This document shows, one piece after another, positions 45,383 through 56,043 of a stretch of 58,630 nucleotides of DNA; within the stretch, counting starts at the first letter, position 1; every line of letters begins with the position of its first letter. Origin of the DNA: Myxococcales bacterium (GTDB taxonomy: Bacteria; Myxococcota_A; UBA9042). Under the pieces are notes generated by a model. That model ran no database searches, was not told where the DNA came from, and saw only the letters and a list, made by a program, of their open reading frames with translations. The position numbers and the translations under genes are program-made. The stretch covers positions 1 through 58,630 of the forward strand of contig SHZF01000023.1 of assembly GCA_009692425.1 (NCBI GenBank). Direction: 5' to 3'.

Positions 45383-46963
45383 TCACCGCAACCGCCGCAC
45401 TCGGTGGCTGCTGCCCCAAGCCCGGCGCGCCAGCCACACCGCCAGCGCAAACATTGCTGCAACGCCAGCCGAAGGAACCGGCACGGGCTGCGCCCGACAG
45501 CCGGGATCGGCAGCGTCACCCGCCTGCAAGCTCGCGGCAACACCGCCGTTGACCACGTCTTGCCCGAGGCCAGCGCCCGCGCCGCCGGCGCCGTCAGCAA
45601 CAGGTGTGCCGCGTGCTGCGCCGACCTCGGCTCCGTCGCTGGCAGCGCGGCCATCGGGCAGGACCGCAACGTCGTCGGGCGTCGATTCGGCGTCGTCCGC
45701 GTCTTCGGCGTCAGATGCATCCGCATCGGCCGCGTCGCCGAACCCGACGTCCGGCACCCACGCCACGTCGGGTGCGGCGGCGCTGTCCGGCACGGCCGGC
45801 CCATCCGCCGCGCCGGGCACATCGGGTGGGGCAGGCACATCGGGCACCACGGTTGCGTCCGGGGGCTTCGGCACGTCCAGCTTCGGGGCGATGTCGGGCG
45901 CGCTGCCCGCATCCACATCCGTCGGGCCAGCGTCGGGCTTGGGCGGCGCCTGGCACTGGGCGGCACCCTGCACCATGACGCACACCGTCTCCGCCGGGCA
46001 GGGCTTCTTGGCGATGTCGCCATTGGCCGCGCACGCGTGGCGCACGCCGTCGGGCAGGCACACGTCTTTGGCGACGGGCGCGACATTCGGCGAGGCCACG
46101 CAGAACACCGACACGCACTTCGGCTGGCCCCCCACCTGCGTCGTGCACAGCGCGCCGAACTTCGCGCAGTCGCCCTTGCCGCACGCTTTGTCGACGACGA
46201 CCGTGCCCTCGCAGTGCGGTTGGCACACCGGCGGCGCCGCACCGCCAGCGAAAAGTGTCAACGCGGCCTGCGTGCCGTTCCACTTGTTGAGGTCGACGTT
46301 GCCGGCGATGCCGCCGACCTTGCCCGATGACGTGTACTGCCAGAACTTCCACGATTTCCACGGGCTCGCGATGTTCGGGCAACAATTCGAACAGTACTGC
46401 GCGTGCCACAGCGGGTGATTCACGAACGCGGCCGACTTGACGTTGTCCTCCCAGAAATACGCGCCGGAATAGATGATCGGCACGCGGCCCGTCTTGGCCT
46501 GCACGTGGTCGATCCACTTCTTGAGGTTGGCGGCCACGGTCACGGGCGGCTTGCCGTCGGTCGCCTCGACATCGGCGACGGGGGCGAGATCGGCGGGGCC
46601 GAGCTTGCCCATCTTGGTCAGCAGCAGGTCGGCCTGCGCGATCGGGTCCTGGCCGGGGCGGAAGAACTGGTAGACGCCGCGGATCAGCCCCTGCTTCTTC
46701 GCCTCGGGCCAGTTGAAGTCGAACGTCTTGTCCTTGTACATGCCGTCGCTGACGCGAATGATGGCGTAAACCTTGCCGGCCGCCTTCACCTTGCCCCAGT
46801 CGATGGCAGCCTGCCAGTGCGAGATGTCGATGCCTTCGATCGTCACCGGTCCCGGGCAGACGACGGTCTTGGCGTGCGCCGCCGGGCCGCACAGGGCGCT
46901 GGCTGCGAGACCTAGGACGAGCAACACACTGCGCCACGCGGTCGGTTCCAAGCTGGCCATCAT
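45383..46963 (-). CDS. GH25 lysozyme with MYXO-CTERM-like sorting tail
   Basis: 526 aa. The start at ATG 46963 gives a signal peptide (SVLLVLGLAASALCGPAAHA). The GH25 muramidase domain follows, with GIDISHWQ (Asp46) and the catalytic pair DVE in PVADVEATDG (Asp131, Glu133), then FWQYTSSGKVGGIAGNVDLN. A Cys-rich domain (VCQPHCEGTVVVDKACGKGDC) and a long Asp/Pro linker precede the C-terminus GCRAQPVPVPSAGVAAMFAL then AVWLARRAW: a cysteine, membrane helix and arginines, as in MYXO-CTERM surface-anchoring tails. It cuts peptidoglycan, perhaps of prey or during remodelling. The start overlaps the stop of the upstream gene. Confidence 0.88.
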   Translation of the reverse strand: MMASLEPTAWRSVLLVLGLAASALCGPAAHAKTVVCPGPVTIEGIDISHWQAAIDWGKVKAAGKVYAIIRVSDGMYKDKTFDFNWPEAKKQGLIRGVYQFFRPGQDPIAQADLLLTKMGKLGPADLAPVADVEATDGKPPVTVAANLKKWIDHVQAKTGRVPIIYSGAYFWEDNVKSAAFVNHPLWHAQYCSNCCPNIASPWKSWKFWQYTSSGKVGGIAGNVDLNKWNGTQAALTLFAGGAAPPVCQPHCEGTVVVDKACGKGDCAKFGALCTTQVGGQPKCVSVFCVASPNVAPVAKDVCLPDGVRHACAANGDIAKKPCPAETVCVMVQGAAQCQAPPKPDAGPTDVDAGSAPDIAPKLDVPKPPDATVVPDVPAPPDVPGAADGPAVPDSAAAPDVAWVPDVGFGDAADADASDAEDADDAESTPDDVAVLPDGRAASDGAEVGAARGTPVADGAGGAGAGLGQDVVNGGVAASLQAGDAADPGCRAQPVPVPSAGVAAMFALAVWLARRAWGSSHRVRRLR

Positions 46964-47457
46964 GGCCGGCTCCGGGCTGCCAAGACTTCGGCCGCCCGGG
47001 CGGCGTCGTCGAGCGCGCGATCGGCGGCGAGTTCCCAGCCGTCGGCCGTCTTGCGCAGGAACACGAGGACCTGCTGGCCCGGCGCCGGTTCGCGCGCCAG
47101 CGTGCCCCGGTAGGTGTCGAGTGCGGGCGGCGTGCACGAAGCCCGTGTGACGCAGGCGACATGGGCGGCGAACTGGCGGCGCCAGGCGTGATCATCGACG
47201 GTCAAGCTCGCCGGGGGTGCCGTACCGACAAGCGTGCGCACGAGCCGAAAGTGACGCAGGTAGCGCTGGTAGGGCTCAGCCTTGGGCGCTCCCGGTACCG
47301 GCAAGTCCGCCACGCTCGAGGGTGGGTCGTCAATCTGGACGAGGGCCGTGACCGGTGCCGATCGGGCCAGTGTCGCCAGATCGACGTCGGCGGCGTGGGC
47401 GCGGGCGGGCACCAGGGCCCACACGGTCAGGAGCAGGGGAGCGAGCTTGCGGGTCAC
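46960..47457 (-). CDS. Small exported protein upstream of the lysozyme
   Basis: 165 aa from GTG 47457; signal peptide VTRKLAPLLLTVWALVPARA then HAADVD. The mature part has PVTALVQIDDPPSSVADLPV, FRLVRTLVGTAPPASLTVDD with one cysteine pair, and QVLVFLRKTADGWELA, a beta-rich pattern that recalls small domains seen in secreted Myxococcota proteins. Function is not recognised. The stop overlaps the lysozyme start (ATGA), so the two are co-expressed. Confidence 0.65.
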   Translation of the reverse strand: MTRKLAPLLLTVWALVPARAHAADVDLATLARSAPVTALVQIDDPPSSVADLPVPGAPKAEPYQRYLRHFRLVRTLVGTAPPASLTVDDHAWRRQFAAHVACVTRASCTPPALDTYRGTLAREPAPGQQVLVFLRKTADGWELAADRALDDAARAAEVLAARSRP

Positions 47458-47485
47458 GACGGCCTCAGTTCGGTCTTGGCAGTCT

Positions 47486-47514
47486 ACCCTACGCTTGCGG
47501 ACGGGAGCGCGCAA
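47486..47514 (-). promoter_or_regulatory. Putative promoter of the lysozyme operon
   Basis: Minus strand: TTGCGC, 17 bp, TAGGGT, about 29 bp before GTG 47457. Confidence 0.45.
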
Positions 47515-47659
47515 TCGGAAATGGGGTCGGCAAGCCCGTCGTGCAGTGCCGTGACGGTCCAATGCGGCCAGGAACTTGCTGCCGAGCCCGTCCTGGTCGT
47601 CCCAGCTTCGACTCCGACCATGCTCGGTGCTCATTCTGCGGTCTGGATGGTGTTGGAAG

Positions 47660-48010
47660 TCACGCGTAGGAGCCGTCGTCGCTGCGAATCGTATCGGCTG
47701 AAGCCTGCAAGAGACGGTTTTCGGTCATGGCGACGAGGCGTCCACCGCATGTGGCACAGGTACACTTCCGCAACTCCCATTTCGCGGCCAGAACGCCGAC
47801 CAGGTCACTCAGGTTCGGGGCGAAGCGTTGAGGGTTGATGCCCACAACGGGCCCCAGACCTCGCTCGACTCGATTCCTGACCAGCATGGCCATGCGGGTA
47901 AGCTCCGCTCGGACGCCCCCATCAAACGTAAACGCCGCTGACATGCTCATGAAGGCGGCGGCCTCCCCACACAGGTCGATGTCGACTTCGTGTAGCTCAA
48001 GATCAATCAT
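47660..48010 (-). CDS. Unrecognised protein with a Cys cluster, 116 aa
   Basis: Starts MIDLELHEVDIDLCGEAAAF, continues with MAMLVRNRVERGLGPVVGIN and ends with KWELRKCTCATCGGRLVAMT, where CxC and CxxC may hold a zinc ion. It is not recognised. It lies between the lysozyme operon and the HsdR/IstB scar, an area of decayed genes, so it could itself be a fragment. The preceding gap, 47515-47659, shows nothing identifiable. Confidence 0.45.
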   Translation of the reverse strand: MIDLELHEVDIDLCGEAAAFMSMSAAFTFDGGVRAELTRMAMLVRNRVERGLGPVVGINPQRFAPNLSDLVGVLAAKWELRKCTCATCGGRLVAMTENRLLQASADTIRSDDGSYA

Positions 48011-48072
48011 GGCTTATCGTTCGGCGTCCAAGGTGTCAAGCGCCACACCATACGGACCACCCCGCGCCACAA

Positions 48073-48633
48073 TTAGGGGCCAGCGCTCTTGCGGCCCGGC
48101 TTCTGGTTCTCGCGGTACGAAGGTCCTTCGAGAATCAGGTCGTGTGCTGCATTCACGAAGCGATCGACTGCGCTTTGGGCCAGCAGCGGCTCGCTCATCA
48201 TCCGCACCCACTCGCCCGGATCGCGGTTGCTGGTCAGGATCATGGACGCTTTGTGGTGCCGTTCCTTGGTCAGTTCCTCGTCTTCTGCGTCTGGGTCGAA
48301 TTCCGGCTCGCCCTTCAGCATCGAGTACAGCCGCTGGACGGTCGTGATGACCACCTTGGTCGAGTTGGCGATGGTGTTGCCTTGGAGTCGTTGCACGGCA
48401 TACAGGTCTGTGAACTTGCGATGGTCGTCGGGCAAGCCCTGACCGCGACACCTTTGGCCGTCGTGCACGTTCATCTCGTCGTGGTCTTGCACAACCCAAC
48501 CCGACGCATGAAGCGCCGCGTCGATGCGGACTCGCGCTAGCTCCTCCGGCTTCTTGGCGGTCGCGGCCATGTCGAGGCGCTGCTGCTCCCGTTTCTGCTC
48601 AGTCCGCGACGGCTGGAAGGTACGTCGCGGCAA
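48073..48633 (-). pseudogene. HsdR fragments fused to an IstB C-terminus
   Basis: A single open frame of 186 aa built from three pieces. Residues 21-58 (KKPEELARVRIDAALHASGW then VVQDHDEMNVH) match the N-terminus of type I restriction HsdR. The expected continuation GVAVR is present but in another frame. Residues 73-118 (KFTDLYAVQRLQGNTIANST then KVVITTVQRLYSMLKGEPEF) match an internal HsdR segment before the helicase Walker B region. Residues 121-182 (SMILTSNRDPGEWVRMMSEP then LLAQSAVDRFVNAAHDLILE) match the end of IstB, the ATPase helper of IS21-family transposases. It is therefore a deletion scar; it may still be translated but should not be functional. Confidence 0.8.
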
Positions 48634-48684
48634 CGGTCGCCGAGAACAGGCCTGCCGCTTGACCCCGTCGAGGGCTCTCAGCAG

Positions 48685-48805
48685 CCCCGATCGGCCGCTT
48701 TCGGCGTATCTCTGCGTTGTCGCGGCGGACTCGGCGTTCGACGTGCCACAGGTAGGCCTTCACGCCGAGTCCTTGCTCCGCCTTGATCTGCATCTGAAAT
48801 CGGCG
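48685..48805 (+). repeat. 121-bp dispersed repeat, copy D
   Basis: From CCCCGATCGGCCGCTTTCGG to ATCTGCATCTGAAATCGGCG, exactly 121 bp, aligning without gaps to copy A. It sits between the HsdR/IstB scar and the 3' end of xth. Confidence 0.9.
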
Positions 48806-48817
48806 TCCGGGGGAGGC

Positions 48818-49633
48818 TCACGGTGGTGGGCTTGGGGCAGCGCCCTTTTCGGGGGCTCTACCGTCGAGCGTCACCAAAATCGGGCAATGGTCCGAACCCC
48901 GAACTGCATGGTGGATCTCTGCCGACCTGAGAAAAGGCATCGCCCCCGGCGAAGCCAGCGCCAAATCGATCCGCCACCCGATGTTCTTTTCCCTGACGCC
49001 GAACCGCTGGCTCCACCACGAATACGCGCCGGTCTGGTCGGGATGAAAGTGCCGAAACGTGTCCACCCACCCCGCCGCCAGCCACCTGCGCACCTCGGCG
49101 CGCTCGATCGGCGTAAAGCCGCTCGTCTTCTCGTTGTCCTTGGGGCGCGCCAGGTCGATGGCCTCGGGCGCCGTATTGAAGTCGCCCAGCACGACGATCG
49201 CCTGGCCGGCGTCGAATGCAGGCTTCAGGTGGTCGAACACGGCCTGGTAGAACGCCAGCTTGTACGGGATGCGGCTGTTGTCGCGTTCTTTGCCATTGCC
49301 GTTTGGGAAATACCCGTTCACCACCGTGACGTCGCCCCAGCGCGCCACCTGCAGCCGCCCTTCGACGTCAAACTCTGGCTCGCCGAGGCCGACCTGGAGC
49401 GCATCCGGCGCACGCCGAGCGTACAGGGCCACCCCGCTGTAGCCGAGGCGTTCGGCCGGCGCGAGTGCGCTGAACCAGCCGGGCGGCGCGACCAGTTCGG
49501 GCGGCAACTGTTCGGGACGCGCACGGATTTCTTGCACGCATACAACGTCCGCACCGCACCCGGCCAGCCACGGCAGGAAGCCCTTGGCATGGACCGCGCG
49601 CAGGCCGTTGACGTTCCAGGACACGATGCGCAT
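48818..49633 (-). CDS. xth: Exodeoxyribonuclease III
   Basis: 271 aa. AP endonuclease and 3'-5' exonuclease of base-excision repair. The family motifs are complete: SWNVNGLRA, VCVQEIRA with the metal-binding Glu, YFPNGNGKERDNSR, VVLGDFNTAPEAIDLARPKD, WRIDLALAS and the catalytic SDHCPI. Length and order are as in the ExoA/Xth family. It is transcribed in the same direction as the kinase gene upstream, 36 bp away. Confidence 0.96.
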   Translation of the reverse strand: MRIVSWNVNGLRAVHAKGFLPWLAGCGADVVCVQEIRARPEQLPPELVAPPGWFSALAPAERLGYSGVALYARRAPDALQVGLGEPEFDVEGRLQVARWGDVTVVNGYFPNGNGKERDNSRIPYKLAFYQAVFDHLKPAFDAGQAIVVLGDFNTAPEAIDLARPKDNEKTSGFTPIERAEVRRWLAAGWVDTFRHFHPDQTGAYSWWSQRFGVREKNIGWRIDLALASPGAMPFLRSAEIHHAVRGSDHCPILVTLDGRAPEKGAAPSPPP

Positions 49634-49669
49634 GGGGACCGACCGGTGGAGCAGTGGAAGCGCGCGCGG

Positions 49670-51865
<2,196 letters not shown>

Positions 51866-51906
51866 TGGCGGTCCTGGGCCCGGGGCTCGGAGTTCCGGAC
51901 CGAGCC

Positions 51907-51934
51907 ATGGTAGGCCAAGCAGCGCGAAGGGCAA
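51907..51934 (-). promoter_or_regulatory. Putative promoter of the kinase gene
   Basis: Minus strand: TTGCCC, 16 bp, TACCAT, about 42 bp before GTG 51865. Confidence 0.4.
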
Positions 51935-52096
51935 CGGCCGGCGTCGGCCCGGATCCGCCGACATGGGCCCATCTGCGTCGTTTTGGCGGCGGCGTCTACA
52001 CAAGATCGACTTGGCGCCGCCTGCGCAGTTGCCGTGGGCGGCGAACTTGACGCGACCCGAGGTGGGTTCGACGATGCCCGGCGGAGGACATGAACC

Positions 52097-52575
52097 ATGA
52101 CAAGACGTTGCGCGATGGTCTTGGGCCTGTTGCTGGCAGCGGGGTGCTTGAGTGTGGGACCGGCTGGCTAGACCGGAACGCTGCCGGTCCAGACCGGCTT
52201 GGATGTGGCTACCGACGCATCGGCCGCGGCCGAAGGCAAGACGCCGCCGGATGCGGCCGCTGGATCGAGTGCCCGTTGACCTACACGCCCGAGTGCATCG
52301 ACGGCTCACAGAAGGCCGGCAGGTACATTTGCAGCACGGCGTTGGGGGCCAAGTGCGAGACGTCGTGGTACATCAATTGGCCGATCAGCGACGGCCCGCA
52401 CTTCTGCGCCCAGAAGGAGATCGAGTGCCCAGCGGTCGGCGCCGAACTGCCCGGCGAAATCCTGTGCGGCGGCCCGGCTGGCCCCGTGGTTCCCGGCAAG
52501 CAGAAGTGCCAGAACGGCGACTGCGGCTCCAAGTACTGGTCGCTGTGCTGGGGCGACAAACCCTGCCCCAAGTAG
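52097..52575 (+). pseudogene. Cys-rich lipoprotein gene with a stop and a frameshift
   Basis: ATG 52097, 9 bp after a GGAGG site, begins a clear lipoprotein signal peptide (MTRRCAMVLGLLLAAGCLSV) but meets a TAG at 52169. The same frame then continues TGTLPVQTGLDVATDAS, a typical linker, to a TGA near 52277. The Cys-rich mature domain (CPLTYTPECIDGSQKAGRYI, CSTALGAKCETSWYINWPIS, KCQNGDCGSKYWSLCWGD) is in the next frame and ends at 52575. Two lesions are needed to explain this, so it is a pseudogene or doubly misread. The domain resembles the secreted proteins at 4.7-5.5 kb in style. Confidence 0.65.
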
Positions 52576-52597
52576 CGTGCTTGGCGAGAGAACGTGC

Positions 52598-54157
52598 CTA
52601 CAGCGCGCCGACGACCTTGCTCGCGCACGCGTCCTTGCCGTTCTTCTCTTCCCATTGCACCGCAGCCTTGACGGCCTCGGAGCGCGTCGGCCCGAGCGGC
52701 AGGCCCTTGTGCAGCATCGCGACGTCGTTCTTCTTGAAGCCGCCCTGCGAACACAGCGCGCGCGCGACCTGGGCGAGACACTTGGCGCCGAACGGTCGAC
52801 CGACCAGGTAGCCGGCGACCTCCTTGCCCGCGATCATTTCAGCCTGCTGTGTCACGATGTCGCAATTGCCGGGCGTCTTGGACAACTGCGCCTCGATCCA
52901 GCGCGCGACGAAAAGGTCGGCGATGGTCTGGTGGCCGAATTTCCACTGCGGCGTGGTCGCCACCATCGGCTCGAAAAGCACCGATTGGAAAATTTTCTCG
53001 CAGACCTGCCGCGCGTCCGGCCCGGCGTCTCCCGGCTGGGCCTGGACGCAGCGCTCGACCTTGAACGCGAGGTTCCAGTCGCCGTCGACGATGGCGCCGT
53101 TGGTCACCATGGCATCGACCAGCCCAAGAACCCGCGGGCCGTCCCAGCCTATGTGCTGCAGTTCCTTGAGCAGGCGCTCGGCCAGGATCGCCTCGTGCAC
53201 CGTGGCCAGGTTCGAGCGCAGGCCGCCCATCTCTGCGTCGGGCTGGAATGCCTTGGCCAGCCGCTGCACGACCTGGACGTCGCGGTAGGTCGCCAGATAC
53301 GGAAAGTAGCACTGCTGCCCGACCAGGCTTTGGCGATCGAGGTGCCATGTCTCGACGAACGCCGCCATGCGCGCCTTGTCTTCGTCGTCCTCCGACAGGC
53401 GTGTCAGGTTCGAGCGCGCGCGGCCACAGTCGAGCGGGGGCACCTCGAGGTGTCCGTCGAGGCCCTGGAGCCCGTAGGTGACGTCGAACACGGCGGGCCG
53501 ACCCATCACGACGACCTGCACCGCCTTGAACTGCGCGCGAAGCGCAGCCAGCGCGGCCAGCGCGGCGGGGCGGCGGGCGGCGGGCAGTTCCTCGATGCTG
53601 TCGAGCACGAGCACCCAGCGCTGGCGGCCGAGCATGTCGACGAGACCCCCGCGCTGTTCGGGGGCCGCCATGCCGCTCTGCGTCGCCACGGCGCCGACCA
53701 GCGTGTTGGCGTCTTGCCCGCCCGGCTGCAGAAAGAGTTCGCGCAGGTCGGCGCGAAACGTCGGCACCGTGTTGCAGATTTCGGCCGCGATCGCCTTGGA
53801 CATCTCGCTCTTGCCAATGCCGCCGCGCGCTTGGACGTGGACAAAGCGGGCCCGACCGCTGCGCAGGGCTTCGAGCAGGTCGGCCTCCGGGATCATGCCG
53901 TCGGCTTCGGGTGTGGGCTCGTCGATCCACCGGATCACCTTGAGCTTGGGCGGCAGGTAGGCGAGGTCCTTGATGGACTGGGCGTGCAAGGTGGCGGCCT
54001 CACGGCACGCGCTGACCAGCCCCGCAGCGCGGTCGAGCGATGCGGGCGTGTCCGACGGGGATTGGGCGCCGCCACATGCGGCGAGTGGGCCAATGGCCAG
54101 GGTCACGGCGGCAAGCTGGGTCGCGGTGGCAAGAGCGAGCGAGCAAAGGGTGTGCAT
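52598..54157 (-). CDS. Lipoprotein-type STAND/NACHT-like NTPase
   Basis: 519 aa. The N-terminus (TATQLAAVTLAIGPLAAC, lipobox Cys28) is a lipoprotein signal peptide like those of clear surface lipoproteins nearby. A P-loop NTPase domain follows: Walker A GGIGKS at about 112-118 after VHVQA, and Walker B WVLVLDSIEEL at about 181-191, then VVVMGRPAVFDV, the layout of STAND/NACHT ATPases. The C-terminal 250 residues are helical with a WKFGHQTIADLFVARWI segment as in NACHT proteins. Ten further cysteines lie after the lipobox, which fits an oxidising compartment. An exported STAND ATPase would be unusual, since ATP is scarce outside the cytoplasm. Divergent from the next gene. Confidence 0.75.
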   Translation of the reverse strand: MHTLCSLALATATQLAAVTLAIGPLAACGGAQSPSDTPASLDRAAGLVSACREAATLHAQSIKDLAYLPPKLKVIRWIDEPTPEADGMIPEADLLEALRSGRARFVHVQARGGIGKSEMSKAIAAEICNTVPTFRADLRELFLQPGGQDANTLVGAVATQSGMAAPEQRGGLVDMLGRQRWVLVLDSIEELPAARRPAALAALAALRAQFKAVQVVVMGRPAVFDVTYGLQGLDGHLEVPPLDCGRARSNLTRLSEDDEDKARMAAFVETWHLDRQSLVGQQCYFPYLATYRDVQVVQRLAKAFQPDAEMGGLRSNLATVHEAILAERLLKELQHIGWDGPRVLGLVDAMVTNGAIVDGDWNLAFKVERCVQAQPGDAGPDARQVCEKIFQSVLFEPMVATTPQWKFGHQTIADLFVARWIEAQLSKTPGNCDIVTQQAEMIAGKEVAGYLVGRPFGAKCLAQVARALCSQGGFKKNDVAMLHKGLPLGPTRSEAVKAAVQWEEKNGKDACASKVVGAL

Positions 54158-54248
54158 GGCCGGTTCCCCGTTGGGCGCTGCGGCGCCGACAGGGGCCGCG
54201 TTGTACCTGCATTGGACCGCAGTTGGAAAGCCGCCGGTTGCGGCGCAC

Positions 54249-54277
54249 TTGCCGCTGGACGCACGAGACCCTACGCT
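54249..54277 (+). promoter_or_regulatory. Putative promoter of the 54.3-56 kb operon
   Basis: TTGCCG, 17 bp, TACGCT, 36 bp before ATG 54314, inside the 156-bp gap to the divergent NTPase gene. Confidence 0.55.
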
Positions 54278-54313
54278 TGCCATTCGCGCCGCAGGCCGGC
54301 GTGCGAGTGTGCC

Positions 54314-54871
54314 ATGTATTCGCCCGCGACCGCTCCCGCGACCACTGCCGCCGCGCCCGAACCCTTCGATGCCGCTGCTCACGTCGCCGTGTTGCAGGCT
54401 GCGCTGGAGCGGGCCGCACCGGGGATGTCCGTCGACCTCGACCCCGGCACCGACCTCGCGGCGCTGTCGTTCGTGCATCCGGCCCACGAAGCGACCGTGC
54501 TCGTCGTGGTCGAAGGGCCGGCAGCACACGTGCCGATGCCGACCGTGCTGGTGGCCGTGGTGATCGGCGACTGGAACGACCTGCGCAGTCGCCCCGACGG
54601 CGGCGCGGCGATGTTCGCGCTCAATTCGCGCCTGATGGCGGGTGCCATCAGCCTGCTGCCGCTGAACCAGGACGAACTCGCTGTCGCCGTGTGCCGCCGC
54701 GTGCCGGTGGACGCCCTGCCGGCCGACATGCTGACAGGGCTCGTCGACGACCTCATCTGGGACTACGCCCGCTGCAGCGGCTGGACCGAGCGCGGTGCCC
54801 AGGTCGTCAGCCCGCGCTCCGATCTCGAACCGCCACGGCGCCGGATCATCACGTCGCTGGACGAAGCGTGA
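54314..54871 (+). CDS. Unrecognised protein, possibly YbjN/type III chaperone-like fold
   Basis: 185 aa. Cytosolic, with the pattern of a small alpha/beta domain: PFDAAAHVAVLQAALERAAP, VLVVVEGPAAHVPMPTVLVA, MFALNSRLMAGAISLLPLNQ, LAVAVCRRVPVDALPADMLT and LVDDLIWDYARC. The order helix, strands, LNSRL, helix recalls YbjN or type III chaperone-like proteins, but I would not name it. The stop TGA overlaps the ATG of the lipoprotein gene that follows (GTGATG), so both are co-translated. Confidence 0.6.
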   Translation: MYSPATAPATTAAAPEPFDAAAHVAVLQAALERAAPGMSVDLDPGTDLAALSFVHPAHEATVLVVVEGPAAHVPMPTVLVAVVIGDWNDLRSRPDGGAAMFALNSRLMAGAISLLPLNQDELAVAVCRRVPVDALPADMLTGLVDDLIWDYARCSGWTERGAQVVSPRSDLEPPRRRIITSLDEA

Positions 54872-55953
54872 TGCGTCGGGTTCGGCCTGGAACCGGGACG
54901 ATGGCGGCGAGCATCGCGGGGGCCGCGCTGGTCGCCGGTTGCACGATGGGCATTCAGCAGATCGGCATGGCGCCGCCTGCCGCGGGCCGCTTCACCTTCA
55001 CGGGCGTGGACCTCACGGCGCGCACGCCGCCGTCGCCGACCGGCCAGCGCGAGACCTTCGAAGTGCGGTTGCCGGCGGAGAGCGGCAATTTGCCCTCGAT
55101 CTACACGGCGCCGATGCTGATGTTCGGCTTCGACGCTCCGTTCTTGCGCATGAGCACGGCGTTTGCGGTGGTCGGCGGCGACCGCATCGTGATGGGAGCG
55201 CTCGACCTGCTGTACAAGCATCGCCTCGGCGACGACCCCAGCCGCTGGCGGGTGCTCGGCGGCCTGTCGATGTTCCTCGTCGAGGCCTTTACGCGCGCCG
55301 AGCAGGTGCTCACGCTGGCGCAGCCCATCCTCGTCGACGGTGCCACGTTGCAGAGCGGCGACCGCGTGCAGTACCAGGCCACCGACATGCACATGGCGTG
55401 GGCGGTCACGGGCGGCGCGGAATACCAGATCACCGACTGGTCCCACTTCTACGTGCAGGCGAGCCTGCTCGGCGGCGACCACGTTCAGCGCGGCCAGAAC
55501 CTCCAGATCACGGCGCGCTCGGGCGCGACGACCGACGGGGGCGGCCAGCGCGAGGCCCAGACCTTCCAACTCCTGAGCGACACCCGCTTCGACGTCGCCC
55601 TGCGCCAGAACGGCGTGTTCAGCACCGACCTCGTGCTGCCCTCGTTCACGGCGCTGGTCGGCGTCTCCGTGACGTTTCCGACCTTCGGCTTCCTGCGTAC
55701 CAATGTGAAGCACACGCCCCAGCCGTTCCAGGCCCCCGCCGGGCCCGATGCGGACCCGAGCGCGCCCATCTTGTCCACCGATCCGCCGACCCGGACCTGG
55801 ACGTGGAACGATTCGGACCCGCCGCCTGACCCCGCCGGGCCCACGCCGCCGCCCGGCTGGCAACCGGAATCCGGGCCCGAGTTCCCGCCCGTGGCTCTGC
55901 CCGAATCCGTCACACCGTCGGCCCCGCGGCCCGAGTGGGCGCCGCCGCCCTGA
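54871..55953 (+). CDS. Beta-rich lipoprotein with Pro-rich tail
   Basis: 360 aa. Signal peptide with lipobox (GAALVAGC, Cys24). The mature part is beta-strand-rich and aromatic (FTFTGVDLTARTPPSP, MLMFGFDAPFLRMSTAFAVV, ALDLLYKHRLGDDPSRWRVL, HFYVQASLLGGDHVQRGQNL) with paired strands typical of an outer-membrane barrel or beta sandwich. The last 80 residues are Pro/Asp/Ser-rich. Family not recognised. Co-translated with the preceding gene; glgP starts 90 bp downstream but has its own role. Confidence 0.65.
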   Translation: MRRVRPGTGTMAASIAGAALVAGCTMGIQQIGMAPPAAGRFTFTGVDLTARTPPSPTGQRETFEVRLPAESGNLPSIYTAPMLMFGFDAPFLRMSTAFAVVGGDRIVMGALDLLYKHRLGDDPSRWRVLGGLSMFLVEAFTRAEQVLTLAQPILVDGATLQSGDRVQYQATDMHMAWAVTGGAEYQITDWSHFYVQASLLGGDHVQRGQNLQITARSGATTDGGGQREAQTFQLLSDTRFDVALRQNGVFSTDLVLPSFTALVGVSVTFPTFGFLRTNVKHTPQPFQAPAGPDADPSAPILSTDPPTRTWTWNDSDPPPDPAGPTPPPGWQPESGPEFPPVALPESVTPSAPRPEWAPPP

Positions 55954-56043
55954 CCGCATGGCTCCGCACCCGCGCTCCCCTGCGCGCTGCTCCCTCTCCC
56001 TGTCTGCTGCGCTTCGGTCCGCAGCCCCCAGCAAGGCCTCCTG

